Source: VAZQ01 sp963821505
Lineage (GTDB): Bacteria > Pseudomonadota > Alphaproteobacteria > Rhizobiales > Xanthobacteraceae
Length of the DNA stretch: 64,000 nt
Assembly (NCBI GenBank): GCA_963821505.1
Contig: CAWGEH010000034.1
Coordinates: forward strand, 372,001-436,000
Direction: 5' to 3'
In this document: positions 27,535 through 37,754 of the stretch, piece after piece
Layout of the letters: every line of letters begins with the position of its first letter
How positions within the stretch are numbered: position 1 is the first letter of the stretch
Notes under the pieces: generated by a model
Database searches by the model: none
Told to the model about the DNA's origin: nothing
The model's input: the letters and a program-made list of their open reading frames with translations, nothing else
Position numbers and translations under genes: made by a program

Positions 27535-30500
27535 TGGGGCGCGCCCTCCCAGCGCGAGAGAATGCGCCAGGTGCCGGCCAATGGCACCCGCAGCCAATCC
27601 GGTCGATGCGCCAGCTCGTATTCGATTTCGTAGAACGCCTTTTCGAGTAGGAAGAAATCGAGCAGGCGATCCGCGTCCTCGAAGGACTGCGGCCAAAGCC
27701 TTGCGTCGCTCAGCGATTGCCGATAGACGCCGAGAAATGCGGAAACCGAGCGCTCGCGCCAGCCGTGAAGCGCGCGCGCGATCTTACCGTGCTCGTCCGG
27801 AGCCGACTTGAGCGCACGCTCGAGCGCCGCGGTCGCGGAATAATCGATCGAGCGGATCAGGCCCGCGACGTCGCGTGCCGCCGGCGCCTTTCGGCGGCGA
27901 TCCTCGATGCTGCGGCGCGGTTCACCCTCAAAGTCGATGATGACGACGTCGTCTTTCACGATCAGCATCTGCCCGAGATGAAAATCGCCATGATGGCGGA
28001 TCTTCACCGCGTCGACATTTTCGGGCAGCAACTCGCGTAGCCGCCTGGGTAACGATGCTTTGGCGGACAGCAGGGCATCGACCAAGTGGCGATCATTCTC
28101 CGTCAGATCCGAGCGGCGACCGGCCAGATCATCCAGCGTTCGGTTGGCGCGCTGCAAGACTCCGACCGTCCAGCTTTGGATGTCGTCCGCGGTGATCGGC
28201 TCGGGAGCGAAATCGGCTATGTCGGCGCGGCTCGCAAGCGCGAGCTGCAGCTCGGCCACGCGAGCCCCCACCTGATGCATGCGCCGCACATAGGCGGACT
28301 GTTCATCGCTTTCCCCCGCCGCTTCGGCCGTAAGCAGTCGCTGTTCCTCGACAAACCGATCGAGATAGGCGCTCGTGACCGTCCAGGCATCGCCCTGGTT
28401 TTGCACGAAGACATGTACCACCGCGACGGCGCTGCGGACGCCGTTCTCTTCCAGTTCGACGGATCCGAGCAGGACCGGCGCGTGGGGAAAGGAAGCCGTT
28501 TCCGTCAAGAAACGGCCGATCTCGATTTCGGGATTTATACCCGGCTCGACACGGCGGAAGAGTTTCACCACGTACTCGGCTCCCACCAGAACCGTCGTGT
28601 TCGACTGCTCGGTATCCACCGCGCGCACGTCGTGAATTGCAATCTGCCCGCCGTTTACAAGCTGGGCTGTCGGCTTGAACTCGATGCGACATTGCTCGAC
28701 CTCGATGGTTTGCGCTGCACGCAGGTCCTCGAGCAGAAGAGAGATGAAGCCGGCGTCCGCGGTGGCATCGAGCAAGGTACCCTCGCGCGACCCGCGGCGG
28801 ACGGCGGCGAGCGCGTTCGGATTTTGCCGCTCGCGGTCGAAACGGGTCCATTTGATCGTCAGCGGCAGCAGATATTTGGCGGTGGCGTGCCTGCCTTTTG
28901 CCTCGACGATCGCGAGTCCGAACTCGGGATCCGCCGGGCGCAGGGGTATCGTGCCGATCATGCGGACGGTGGTCGCGGAGTTCCCTCTTTCCGCATACCA
29001 TCGCCGGCCGGCGAGAAAAGACGGAAGCACGTCGTGTTCGAGAACGGATCTGGATCGGCCTTGTGACAGTGACATCCAGCCATCGGTGACGACGAGCGTC
29101 TCAAATTCCGCCGGGGTGCTCGGGACCTCTAACGTCGAAGCGTCCCGCTCGGAGAGCAGGAACCAAAAGAACCCGTACGGCGCGAGCGTGATCAGGTAGG
29201 GCGCATTGCCGATCGGAGGGAAGTCCGTTCGGCCGAGCAATTCGAACGGGACGCGGCCTCGCCAGGGCGAGAGATCGATCTCGGCTGCTTGCGCCGAGCG
29301 CGACAGATTGGCGACGCAAAGCACCACCTCGGCGTGATATTGCCTGACGTACACCAGCACGGAGCGATTGGCGGGCCGGATGAAAATCAGGGAGCCGCGG
29401 CCGAACACCTTGCTCGACTTGCGGACCGATATCAGGCGTTTGGTCCAGCTCAGCAGCGATGCCAGACTGCGCGATTGCGCTTCCACATTGACCGCCTCGT
29501 AGCCGTGGACCGGGTCCATGATCATCGGCAGGTAGAGCCGCGCAGGGTCGCAACGGGAGAATCCGCCATTGCGGTCGGGCGTCCACTGCATCGGCGTGCG
29601 TACGCCATTGCGATCACCGAGATAGATATTGTCGCCCATTCCGATCTCGTCGCCGTAGTAGGTGATCGGCGTGCCTGGAAACGACATCAGAAGCGAGTTC
29701 ATGAGTTCGATCTTGCGCCGGTCGTTGTCCATCAGCGACGCGAGACGGCGCCTGATCCCGAGATTGAGGCGGGCGCGAGGATCGGTTGCGTAGGTCGACC
29801 ATAGGTAATCGCGCTCGACATCCGTCACCATTTCCAGCGTGAGTTCATCGTGATTGCGCAGAAACAGCGCCCATTGGCAGTTCGAGGGGATATCAGGCGT
29901 TTGCCGCAGGATGTCGGTAATGGGAAACCGGTCCTCCTGGGCGATGGCCATGTAAATTCGGGGCATCAGGGGAAAGTGATAGGCCATGTGGCACTCGTCG
30001 CCGTCGCCGAAATAGGCGCTGACGTCTTCCGGCCACTGATTGGCTTCCGCGAGCAGGAGCTTGCCGGGGGCGTAGCAATCCAGCTCGGCCCTGATCTTCT
30101 TGATGATCGCGTGGGTTTCCGGGAGGTTCTCGTTGTTGGTCCCCTCGCGCTCGCACAGATACGGAATGGCGTCCAACCGGAAGCCGTCGACGCCGAGATC
30201 AAGCCAGCGCCGCATCACCTGAATCATGGCCGAGAGCACTCGGGGATTGTCGTAATTGAGGTCAGGCTGATGCGAAAAGAAGCGGTGCCAGTAATAGGCC
30301 CCAACCTCGGGATCCCAGGTCCAATTGGATTTCTCGGTATCGTTGAAGATGACCCGGGTTTCGGCGAAGCGGCGGTCGGTATCGCTCCACACGTACCAAT
30401 TGCGCGCGTCGGATGTCGGCCGGCTCCGGCGCGCGCGCTGGAACCAGGGATGTTGATCGGAAGTGTGGTTGATGACGAGCTCGGTAATCACCCGCAGCTT

Positions 30501-30818
30501 TCGACGCTTGGCCTCCTGCATGAAGCGCCGGAAATCCTGCATCGTCCCGAAATCAGGATTGATGTGGCGATAGTCCGAAATGTCGTAGCCATCGTCTCGG
30601 CCGGGGGATGGATAGAACGGCAGCAGCCAGAGCGCGGTCACGCCGAGATCTTCCAGATAGTCGAGCTTCTCGGTCAGTCCGGCAAAATCCCCGATGCCGT
30701 CGCTGTTGCTGTCGGCAAATGCCTTGACGTGAAGCTGATAGATGATTGCGTCCTTGAACCAGAGCTCGTCGCTCTCGAGCTTGGGTTCGGCTTTGATGTC
30801 GGCAACGACGACGTTCAT
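27531..30818 (-). CDS. treS: Trehalose synthase fused to maltokinase
   Basis: A 1095-residue two-domain enzyme. The N-terminal GH13 part (about 1-560) interconverts trehalose and maltose; it shows WFKDAIIYQLHVKAFADSN, GFRLDAIPYLCERE, KLLLAEANQWPEDV and LRNHDELTLEMV. The C-terminal part (about 610-1090) is a maltokinase (Pep2/Mak) with KIRHHGDFHLGQ and VVIIDFEGEP, which phosphorylates maltose with ATP. The fusion channels trehalose to maltose-1-phosphate for GlgE. The ATG at 30818 lies 10 bases after the glgE stop. TreS-Mak fusions are known in several bacteria. Confidence 0.95.
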   Translation of the reverse strand: MNVVVADIKAEPKLESDELWFKDAIIYQLHVKAFADSNSDGIGDFAGLTEKLDYLEDLGVTALWLLPFYPSPGRDDGYDISDYRHINPDFGTMQDFRRFMQEAKRRKLRVITELVINHTSDQHPWFQRARRSRPTSDARNWYVWSDTDRRFAETRVIFNDTEKSNWTWDPEVGAYYWHRFFSHQPDLNYDNPRVLSAMIQVMRRWLDLGVDGFRLDAIPYLCEREGTNNENLPETHAIIKKIRAELDCYAPGKLLLAEANQWPEDVSAYFGDGDECHMAYHFPLMPRIYMAIAQEDRFPITDILRQTPDIPSNCQWALFLRNHDELTLEMVTDVERDYLWSTYATDPRARLNLGIRRRLASLMDNDRRKIELMNSLLMSFPGTPITYYGDEIGMGDNIYLGDRNGVRTPMQWTPDRNGGFSRCDPARLYLPMIMDPVHGYEAVNVEAQSRSLASLLSWTKRLISVRKSSKVFGRGSLIFIRPANRSVLVYVRQYHAEVVLCVANLSRSAQAAEIDLSPWRGRVPFELLGRTDFPPIGNAPYLITLAPYGFFWFLLSERDASTLEVPSTPAEFETLVVTDGWMSLSQGRSRSVLEHDVLPSFLAGRRWYAERGNSATTVRMIGTIPLRPADPEFGLAIVEAKGRHATAKYLLPLTIKWTRFDRERQNPNALAAVRRGSREGTLLDATADAGFISLLLEDLRAAQTIEVEQCRIEFKPTAQLVNGGQIAIHDVRAVDTEQSNTTVLVGAEYVVKLFRRVEPGINPEIEIGRFLTETASFPHAPVLLGSVELEENGVRSAVAVVHVFVQNQGDAWTVTSAYLDRFVEEQRLLTAEAAGESDEQSAYVRRMHQVGARVAELQLALASRADIADFAPEPITADDIQSWTVGVLQRANRTLDDLAGRRSDLTENDRHLVDALLSAKASLPRRLRELLPENVDAVKIRHHGDFHLGQMLIVKDDVVIIDFEGEPRRSIEDRRRKAPAARDVAGLIRSIDYSATAALERALKSAPDEHGKIARALHGWRERSVSAFLGVYRQSLSDARLWPQSFEDADRLLDFFLLEKAFYEIEYELAHRPDWLRVPLAGTWRILSRWEGAPQ

Positions 30819-30828
30819 GGCACGACCT

Positions 30829-32787
30829 TCACGCACAGCAGCGGAAGAGCAGGGCAGGGTCCTGCTGCTGATCGATGCGCAACCGCACGCCACCCCATTC
30901 AAGCGCGTGGCGCTCGCCGGTGATCAGATTTTCAATGGATTTGACGCGTCGCCGTGCGTTTGGCGCGCCGATCTCGATATCGCCGAAATGAAACCAGAAT
31001 TCCCGCGGTCCCTCCTTTGCCAGCGCTACCGCCACGGCCACGGCGTTATCGGCCGCCACCAATTCCTTGACGAAACCGATGACATCGCTGTCGTCGATCT
31101 GCGCGAAACGCAGGTTGCTGGTCTGCAGCAAGGCTGGATTGCTCCGCCGTATCGAATTGATGTGGCCGATGTAGTTCTTGATGTTCCCCTCTCGATTCCA
31201 GTCTCTAACCTTGAGCTCGTATTTTTCGGAGTGGAGATATTCTTCTTTCCCCGGTATCGGCTCGTGCTCCAGCAGTTCGAATCCATTGTAAATGCCGTAG
31301 CTGCCGGAGAGCGTGGCTGCCAATGCAAGCCGCGCCTTGAAAATCCATGGCTCTCCGGTCTGCAGGTGGAAGGGCAGAATGTCGGGGGTGTTGACGAAGA
31401 AATTGGGCCGGAAATACTCGCGTTCCGGGTAGCCGGCGAGCTCGCTCACATAGGCTTGCAGCTCTTCCTTGCCGGTGCGCCAGGTAAAATAGGTATAGGA
31501 CTGGCTAAAGCCGAGCTTGGCGAGCGCCTTCATGACCTTCGGTCGTGTGAAGGCTTCGGACAGAAAAATGACGTCCGCATCGACCGACTGCACTTCCCGG
31601 ATCAACCATTCCCAGAACGGAAACGGCTTGGTGTGCGGATTGTCGACGCGAAAGATGCGCACGCCCTGCTCGACCCAGAACAGCACGACATCGCGCAACG
31701 CCTTCCATAACCCTTCCCGGTCGGCCCCGTAGAAATCCGGATTGACGATGTCCTCATATTTTTTCGGGGGGTTTTCCGCGTATTGGATCGAACCATCGCG
31801 ACGGCGCTTGAACCATTCCGGGTGCTGCGCGAGCCAGGGGTGGTCCGGCGAGCACTGGATGGCAAAATCGAGTGCCACCTCCAGTCCATGCGCGGCGCAA
31901 GCCGTAACCAGTCTGCGGAAGTCTTCGAGCGTGCCGAGCTGGGAATGGACCGCATCGTGTCCACCTTCGGCGGAACCGATGGCATAGGGGCTGCCGGGAT
32001 CGCCCGGCTCGCAGAGCAACGAATTGTTGCGGCCTTTGCGGTTCGTGCCGCCGATGGGGTGGATGGGAGTCAAGTAAAGGACGTCGAAGCCGAGCGCCGC
32101 TATCTCCGGCAGCCGATTGATGCAATCATCGAACGTACCGTGCCGGCCGGCGACGGGCGACTGGCTTCGCGGCATCATCTCGTACCAGGCGCCCGCGCGC
32201 GCCAGCAATCGGTCGGCAATGAGCGGGTAGCTGGTGCTGCGGGTGAGGTCGGACTGGCGGCCTTTGCCGGCGGCCGCCGCAAGTTCCTCCGACAATAGCG
32301 CGGCAGGATCGAGCGCGATGTCAGGTGTCCGACATATCTCGCGGATGAGGCGGGCATGGGCGGTATTGCGCGATTTGAGCGTCATGAGGAGATCGCGGCC
32401 CTCCTCGATCTCGAGCCTGACGTCCATGCCGGCTTTTTGCTTCGCAAGAAAATCACGTCGCCAAGTGCCGAAATCGTCGGTCCAGGCTTCGATGGCATAG
32501 ACGTAGCGGCCGGGCTTGGCCGGCGTGAAGCTGGCGGACCAGCGGTCATTCTGCTCTGCTCGCATGGCAACGCGAGACCATTTGTCGGCGGTTTCCAGCC
32601 GCCACAAAAGCTCGGCGGCGAGCACGGCATGGCCATCGCGAATAATATCGACCCATACCTCCACGGCCTCGCCGGCGATCCGCTTGACCGGAAAACGGCC
32701 GGCGTCGACGACGGGGTAAATGTCTTCGATGTAGATGCGGCGACCAGACAGGTCGCCGATCGACGGGATAGTCACGTTCGCTGTCAC
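30829..32787 (-). CDS. glgE: Maltose-1-phosphate maltosyltransferase
   Basis: GlgE transfers maltose from maltose-1-phosphate to the end of an alpha-1,4 glucan. The 652-residue GH13_3 protein has RIYIEDIYPVVDAGRFPVKR near the N-terminus, LTPIHPIGGTNRKGRNN, RIFRVDNPHTKPFPFWEW (nucleophile Asp) and VIFLSEAFTRPKVM (acid Glu). I chose the GTG at 32787; another GTG lies four codons downstream, and the frame is open to 33231 but with no family similarity there. It is the first gene of the glucan operon and is divergent from malQ, with 286 bp between them that must contain both promoters. Confidence 0.95.
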   Translation of the reverse strand: MTANVTIPSIGDLSGRRIYIEDIYPVVDAGRFPVKRIAGEAVEVWVDIIRDGHAVLAAELLWRLETADKWSRVAMRAEQNDRWSASFTPAKPGRYVYAIEAWTDDFGTWRRDFLAKQKAGMDVRLEIEEGRDLLMTLKSRNTAHARLIREICRTPDIALDPAALLSEELAAAAGKGRQSDLTRSTSYPLIADRLLARAGAWYEMMPRSQSPVAGRHGTFDDCINRLPEIAALGFDVLYLTPIHPIGGTNRKGRNNSLLCEPGDPGSPYAIGSAEGGHDAVHSQLGTLEDFRRLVTACAAHGLEVALDFAIQCSPDHPWLAQHPEWFKRRRDGSIQYAENPPKKYEDIVNPDFYGADREGLWKALRDVVLFWVEQGVRIFRVDNPHTKPFPFWEWLIREVQSVDADVIFLSEAFTRPKVMKALAKLGFSQSYTYFTWRTGKEELQAYVSELAGYPEREYFRPNFFVNTPDILPFHLQTGEPWIFKARLALAATLSGSYGIYNGFELLEHEPIPGKEEYLHSEKYELKVRDWNREGNIKNYIGHINSIRRSNPALLQTSNLRFAQIDDSDVIGFVKELVAADNAVAVAVALAKEGPREFWFHFGDIEIGAPNARRRVKSIENLITGERHALEWGGVRLRIDQQQDPALLFRCCA

Positions 32788-33073
32788 GGCTCGGTCGTGC
32801 TTTGCCGTCCTGTCAGCCCCGGATGACGCAGGACAAGGATGGAACCGACAGGTCCCCGCTTTGGTTCCGGGCAGTCTTGCGATCCACGCTCGCGTAAGGA
32901 ATGCACCATGAATGCCAAGTCTGCCCGCGTGGCCAGAATCTCCCGACCCCGGAACCAACCCAGGTCGCCCCGGTTGTCGGTCGGTCGATCCCGGGTGAAT
33001 GCTCCTTCGTCCCCCGAGGCGTAATCCCCTAATCATAATACGCTTTCCACCATCACAATAGAGTGCGCCGGCC

Positions 33074-35060
33074 ATGGACGGTGTTTTCGAACACGCAGCT
33101 CGGTGGGGTCTTGAGACGGAATACCGCGATGCCTTTGGGCATCTGCGCTCGGTAGAGCCCGCAGTGCTGTCGAAGCTCCTCGATGTACTTGTCGCGGGCG
33201 GCGACACATCGGAACGGATGCTTCCCCGCACGGTCGTAATGCGGGGTGAAGCCGATCAGGGCGTCCTCCTGGCCGTCACCGGCGGTTTGCCGCTTCGGTG
33301 GGAGATCCGTTCCGAGCGCAGGATTGCCCAAGGCGAGGGGCTTTCGCCCATGCTCAGCCTGCCGCGCGACCTTCCCAAGGGTGTCCTTCGCCTCCAGGTC
33401 ACGGTCGAGGCCCCCGGTGGTCCCTTGACCGAGGCTGCGTCGCTGATCGTGGCACCCTATCGAGCGCACCAGGGCGCTGACCGAGCGCCACGGCGGATGT
33501 GGCTGCTGGCAGTGCAGCTTTACGCGGTCAGGTCGCGCAGCAATTGGGGTCATGGCGACTTTACCGACCTGCGCACGCTGATCGATCTTGCTGCCGATCT
33601 TGGCGCATCCGGCATCGGGCTCAACCCGCTGCATGCTTTGTTCGATGACCGCGCGGACGAAGCGAGTCCTTATTTTCCCAACAGTCGCCTGTTTCTCAAT
33701 CCTCTATACATCGATGTCGAAGCCGTGCCCGAATTTTCCGGCGCGCGAGCCGCCGGGTTGGACGAGGAGATCGGGCGTCTTCGCGAGACCGGCATGGTCG
33801 ACTACGCCGGAGTTGCGGATGCAAAGAATCCGCGCGCTCAAGGTTGCGCACCAATTCTTCCTTGGACAAGCGAGCGCGGAACGGCGCGCCTCTTTCGATC
33901 GCTTTCGGCATGGACGCGGATCGTCATTGGCTCGCTTTGCATGTTTCGAAGTGCTGCGCCGGAAACTTACCCATCCTTGGTGGGAATGGCCGGAGCAATG
34001 GCGCAGAGGGCAAGAAGAGGCCCTCGCCGCGCTGCGGCAGACCGAGCCGGCGGACGTCGGCTTTGTCGAGTTCGCGCAATGGATCGCGCACGAACAACTC
34101 GACCTCTGTCGGGTCAGAGCCCGCGAGCGAAACCTCCCGATCGGCCTCTATCTCGATATTGCGGTCGGCGTGCGCAGCGACGGCTTTGATGCCTGGAGCG
34201 ATCAGGATGCCATTTTGTCCGGGACCGCGGTCGGTGCGCCGCCGGACGTGCTCAATACTGCCGGTCAGAACTGGGGCTTGACCGGATTCAATCCGGTCGG
34301 TCTCGAAGATCGGCAGTTCAGACCATTTCGCCGCATGCTGCAGGCGTCCATGCGCTACGCCGGGGCCATCCGGCTGGATCACGTCCTCGGATTGAAGCGC
34401 CTTTACCTCATCCCCCATGGCCTGCGGCCGAGCGAGGGGGCGTATATTCGCTTTCCGTTCGAGGCGCTCCTGGGCGTCGCGGCGCTGTCGAGCGTGCGCC
34501 ACAAATGCATCGTCATCGGAGAAGATCTCGGAACCGTTCCCGAGAATTTTCGCGAGACGCTCGCGGACTGGGGCATCTGGACGTGCCAGGTCATGCTGTT
34601 CGAGCGCCAAGCCGACGGGGCGTTTTGCGCTCCCGAGCATTACCGGGAGAATGCGTTGGTAACGTTCGGAACGCATGACGTGCCGACCTTTGCCGGCTGG
34701 CGGGACCAGCGCGACCTGGCTGTCAGGCAGGCGCTCGGCATCGACCCCGGCGAGAGCAGCGAGCAGCGCCGAGGCGCGTTCGATGCCTTGCGGCAGGTGT
34801 TGCGGCAGCACGGTATCGAGGCCGACGACTTTGCGGCGGTGGCGAGATTTCTCGCGGACACGCCGTCCCGGCTGCTGGTCATATCGCTGGAGGATCTTCT
34901 TGGGGTTACGGATCAGGTCAATCTGCCGGGCACGACCAATGAACATCCGAACTGGCAACGGCGCCTGCCGGTTGGTCTGGAGGATCTCAGGGACCTCGAC
35001 ACGGTCACGCGTATCGCCGACACCATGAGATCGGCCGGCCGCAGCGCCGCCCGCGGGTGA
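33074..35060 (+). CDS. malQ: 4-alpha-glucanotransferase (one frameshift)
   Basis: MalQ moves maltodextrin segments between chains. The reading from 33074 gives the N-terminus, WLLAVQLYAVRSRSNWGHGD and LNPLHALFDDRADEASPYFP. It breaks at about 33829 inside YAGVADAKIRALKVAHQ and continues in the frame that ends at 35060 with GAIRLDHVLGLKRL (nucleophile Asp), VIGEDLGTVP (acid) and FGTHDVPTFAGW. One extra A explains the break. Corrected length is about 661 residues, normal for the bacterial enzyme. It is divergent from the glgE operon and completes the glucan set by processing the linear products of GlgX. Confidence 0.92.
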
Positions 35061-35427
35061 GCGAATCTGCCACGGCGAGCGCCGACGCCCTCGGTCAGGG
35101 GGATCTGCTGCGCCGGGGCATTCGCCCGTTCGCTGGGCTCAACCGCAGCACAATGAGCAGCCGGCAGGTGGAAAGATTGGCGCATGGTTGCGCTGCCAGC
35201 CCGGCGCCGTCGGTGCCGCCCACCAGATTCGGAAAGTCGTCTCGAATAGGCGCGCCAATGCGTTGTTACTGTCAGCGGCAGGCCCGCATCGAGACCGATC
35301 GCTGAGGTTTCCGCGGGTCGAGCACCGCTCGATACCGCCCGATCTCGATCCGGCCTGCCTTCGCGAATGAACCGTTGGTCGACTCCATGCGTTACCGCCT
35401 GAGGATGCTGAACAAGGAGTCGTCCGA
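35061..35427. other. Intergenic region after malQ
   Basis: About 370 bases without a supported gene. No clear stem-loop, repeat or RNA gene was seen. The last 60 bases should hold the promoter of the next gene. Confidence 0.4.
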
Positions 35428-35823
35428 ATGTGCGACTACAGCTTGATGCATGTCAAATCTCGTCCCGCAAGCGTGGGCGAGAAACTGCGAACGTCCCATT
35501 TTGGTACCGGTACCCGCGGATTCGCTGCGCCTGACGATCCGACCACGGCGGTCTGCGTTCTCCCGGGCACGGAACTCGCCTTCGACGCGGAGATCCGTGT
35601 CTACGGCGCGTCCGCGCCTGCCGCGCACAAGACCGCGATCTTTCGTCAGATCAACCGGCAGCAACCGCACATGCACCATGATGCTCTCGAACTGCCGAAC
35701 GGGCAGACGCTTCTCCTCACGTTCCTGTGCGAGGGCCAAGAGGCGACCGTTTTGCAGTTACCCGCAATGCCGAGGACCGCGGCCGAGGCGCGTGCGCAGG
35801 AACGAGCGCCTTATGCCGGCTGA
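35428..35823 (+). CDS. Conserved hypothetical protein, MCDYSL family
   Basis: A 131-residue soluble protein starting MCDYSLMHVKSRPASVGEKL, with TGTRGFAAPDDPTTAVCVLP, FRQINRQQPHMHHDAL and a C-terminal LTFLCEGQEATVLQLP. AGGAG lies 8 bases before the ATG. I recognise it as a type of small conserved protein found in rhizobia and relatives, with no known function. Two cysteines and three clustered histidines (QPHMHHD) could bind a metal, which is speculation. No signal peptide or membrane segment is present. It is a monocistronic gene between malQ and a Bug remnant. Confidence 0.75.
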   Translation: MCDYSLMHVKSRPASVGEKLRTSHFGTGTRGFAAPDDPTTAVCVLPGTELAFDAEIRVYGASAPAAHKTAIFRQINRQQPHMHHDALELPNGQTLLLTFLCEGQEATVLQLPAMPRTAAEARAQERAPYAG

Positions 35824-35930
35824 AAATCGTCGCTGGTTCGGTCAGTCATGATCGGGCCGGAATAGCACAGCGGCGGAGGTCCGCCGCCGACATGGAAGCG
35901 GCGGCGGTTGGAAGCTGCCGGCCGAGCGGC

Positions 35931-36410
35931 CTATTCCGGTTTGAGTCCCATGGCCTTTACGGCGTCGGCGAAGACCTGCCTGTCAGCCTTGAACCGTTCG
36001 GTGACCTGGGCGGGCCTGGTTCCGCCGGGCACGATACCGCTCTGCACCAGCTTTTCCTTGACCGACGGCGTGTTCACGGCCTCGATCGAGGCTTCCACCA
36101 ACTTGTCGATGATCTCTTTCGGGGTTCCGGCCGGCGCCATGAATCCGTTCCAGGACCCGAACTGAAAACCGGGCAATGTTTCGGCGACGGCCGGCAGGTC
36201 CGGTGCCTGTGGAATGCGGGCAGGCGTTGCGACCGCGAGCAGCCGGATCCTGTCGCTGTGGAGGTGAGGCAGCATCTCGGAGGCGTTGCCAAAGTACATA
36301 TCGACGTGACCTGCGAGCAGATCCGCGACGGCCTGCACGCCCCCTTTGTAAGGCACCAGAGTCATGTTCAACCCGCTGCGGGCAATCAACACGCCGGCAG
36401 TGCCTGCCAA
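35931..36410 (-). pseudogene. C-terminal remnant of a Bug/TctC solute-binding protein
   Basis: The 159 residues match the second half of Bug/TctC proteins, which bind carboxylates for tripartite tricarboxylate transporters: LVPYKGGVQAVADLLAGHVD, LRLLAVATPAR and WNGFMAPAGTPKEIIDKL. Family members have about 320 residues and a signal peptide, so the N-terminal half is missing. The 210 bases upstream (36411-36620) do not encode it in any frame. No TctA or TctB gene is near. This is probably a deletion remnant. Confidence 0.8.
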
Positions 36411-36622
36411 AAAAAGCGTCCATCACTTCAGCGCCTGTGCAGAGCCAGGTGTTTCAACTTGCGGGAACCCGCGCGGGACGCAGGCCCTCGTCCGGCCACT
36501 CCCAGGACACGGCGCTTACGCTTGCGTCGAGATGATCGTAGAACAGCATCGCATTGACCCGCCGGCCGCCCAATCGTGCTATAGGCCGCAACCAGCCGGC
36601 GAGTGACGAGACTAAGCGCTGA

Positions 36623-37627
36623 ATGAACGTTTCAGATCGACGATTCTGCATCGCCCCGATGATGGAATGGACCGACCGGCACTGCCGGTTCTTCCACCGT
36701 CTGCTCACTCGTCGCGCGCGCATCTATACCGAGATGATCACCACCGGTGCGGTGCTTCACGGCCATCGCGCGCGGCTCATGGCATTCGATCCGGCCGAGC
36801 ACCCTGTCGCCCTCCAGCTCGGCGGTTGCGATCCGCGAGAGCTTGCCGCATGCGCGCGCATCGCCGAGGATTTCGGGTTCGACGAGGTCAACCTCAATGT
36901 CGGCTGCCCCTCGGACCGGGTGCAGGGGGGTCGCTTCGGCGCCTGTTTGATGGCGCAGCCGACTCTTGTCGGCGACTGCGTCGCCGCCATGACCGCGAGC
37001 GTCAAGCTGCCGATCACGGTCAAATGCCGCATCGGCATCGACGACCAGGATCCCGAAGAGGCGCTTGAGGCTCTCGCCCGCGCGGTGGAACAGGCCGGTG
37101 TCGCCGCGCTCGTCGTGCACGCGCGCAAGGCCTGGCTCAACGGTCTTTCGCCGCGCGAGAACCGCGATGTTCCGCCGCTCGATTACGCGCGCGTCTATCG
37201 GCTCAAGGAGGCGCATCCGGATCTTGCGATCGTGCTCAACGGCGGCGTCGCCGACCTCGAACAGGCGGCGGCGCATCTTGGACGCGTCGATGGCGTCATG
37301 ATGGGACGCGCCGCCTATCAGGAGCCGTGGCGTCTGCTCGCCGTCGATCCCGTATTGTTCGGCGCGTCCGCGCGTTTTGCATCGCCGAGGCCGGCGGTCG
37401 AGGCGCTCATCCCCTATATCGAGCGCGAGCTCGCGCGCGGCACGCGGCTCCATGCCATCACGCGCCATGTCCTCTGCCTGTTCCGCGGGGTGCCGGGGGC
37501 GCGCGCGTTCCGCCGGCATCTCGCGACCGAGGGCGTAAAGCCCGGCGCCGGCGCCGGCACCTTCGCCGCTGCGCTCGCGCTCGTCGCCGACACGGATGTC
37601 CAGTCGCCCCGCACCGCCGCGGCTTGA
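36623..37627 (+). CDS. dusA: tRNA-dihydrouridine synthase A
   Basis: An FMN enzyme that reduces uridines in the tRNA D-loop. The 334-residue protein has FCIAPMMEWTDRHCR at the N-terminus, VALQLGGCDPRELA, NLNVGCPSDRVQGGRFGACL (conserved Cys at about 95 and 108), LVVHARKAWLNGLSPRENRD (typical DusA insertion), LNGGV and MMGRAAYQEPW. Length and motifs are those of DusA rather than DusB or DusC. The C-terminal tail of about 30 Ala/Gly-rich residues is longer than in E. coli. The neighbours are functionally unrelated. Confidence 0.95.
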   Translation: MNVSDRRFCIAPMMEWTDRHCRFFHRLLTRRARIYTEMITTGAVLHGHRARLMAFDPAEHPVALQLGGCDPRELAACARIAEDFGFDEVNLNVGCPSDRVQGGRFGACLMAQPTLVGDCVAAMTASVKLPITVKCRIGIDDQDPEEALEALARAVEQAGVAALVVHARKAWLNGLSPRENRDVPPLDYARVYRLKEAHPDLAIVLNGGVADLEQAAAHLGRVDGVMMGRAAYQEPWRLLAVDPVLFGASARFASPRPAVEALIPYIERELARGTRLHAITRHVLCLFRGVPGARAFRRHLATEGVKPGAGAGTFAAALALVADTDVQSPRTAAA

Positions 37628-37754
37628 GCGTTTGTACCCCGATTGCCCTGGACGTGATTGCGGCTGGGAAACCGGCTGGCCGCGGAAACGCCTGGATGCA
37701 ATCGCGCGAAACGGTCCGACATGCCGGCGGTGATGCGTGCAGCGGCGAACGCAG

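Noticed and set aside
32908..33024. Short basic reading frame (38 residues) with TAAGGA upstream, between glgE and malQ
   Set aside because: It is too short and Arg/Ser/Pro-rich, as random frames are here. It lies in the divergent promoter region and has no support beyond the ribosome-binding-like bases.
35061..35427. Search for a tRNA, small RNA or riboswitch in the gap
   Set aside because: No cloverleaf, T-arm sequence or conserved riboswitch core was seen here or in the other intergenic gaps.
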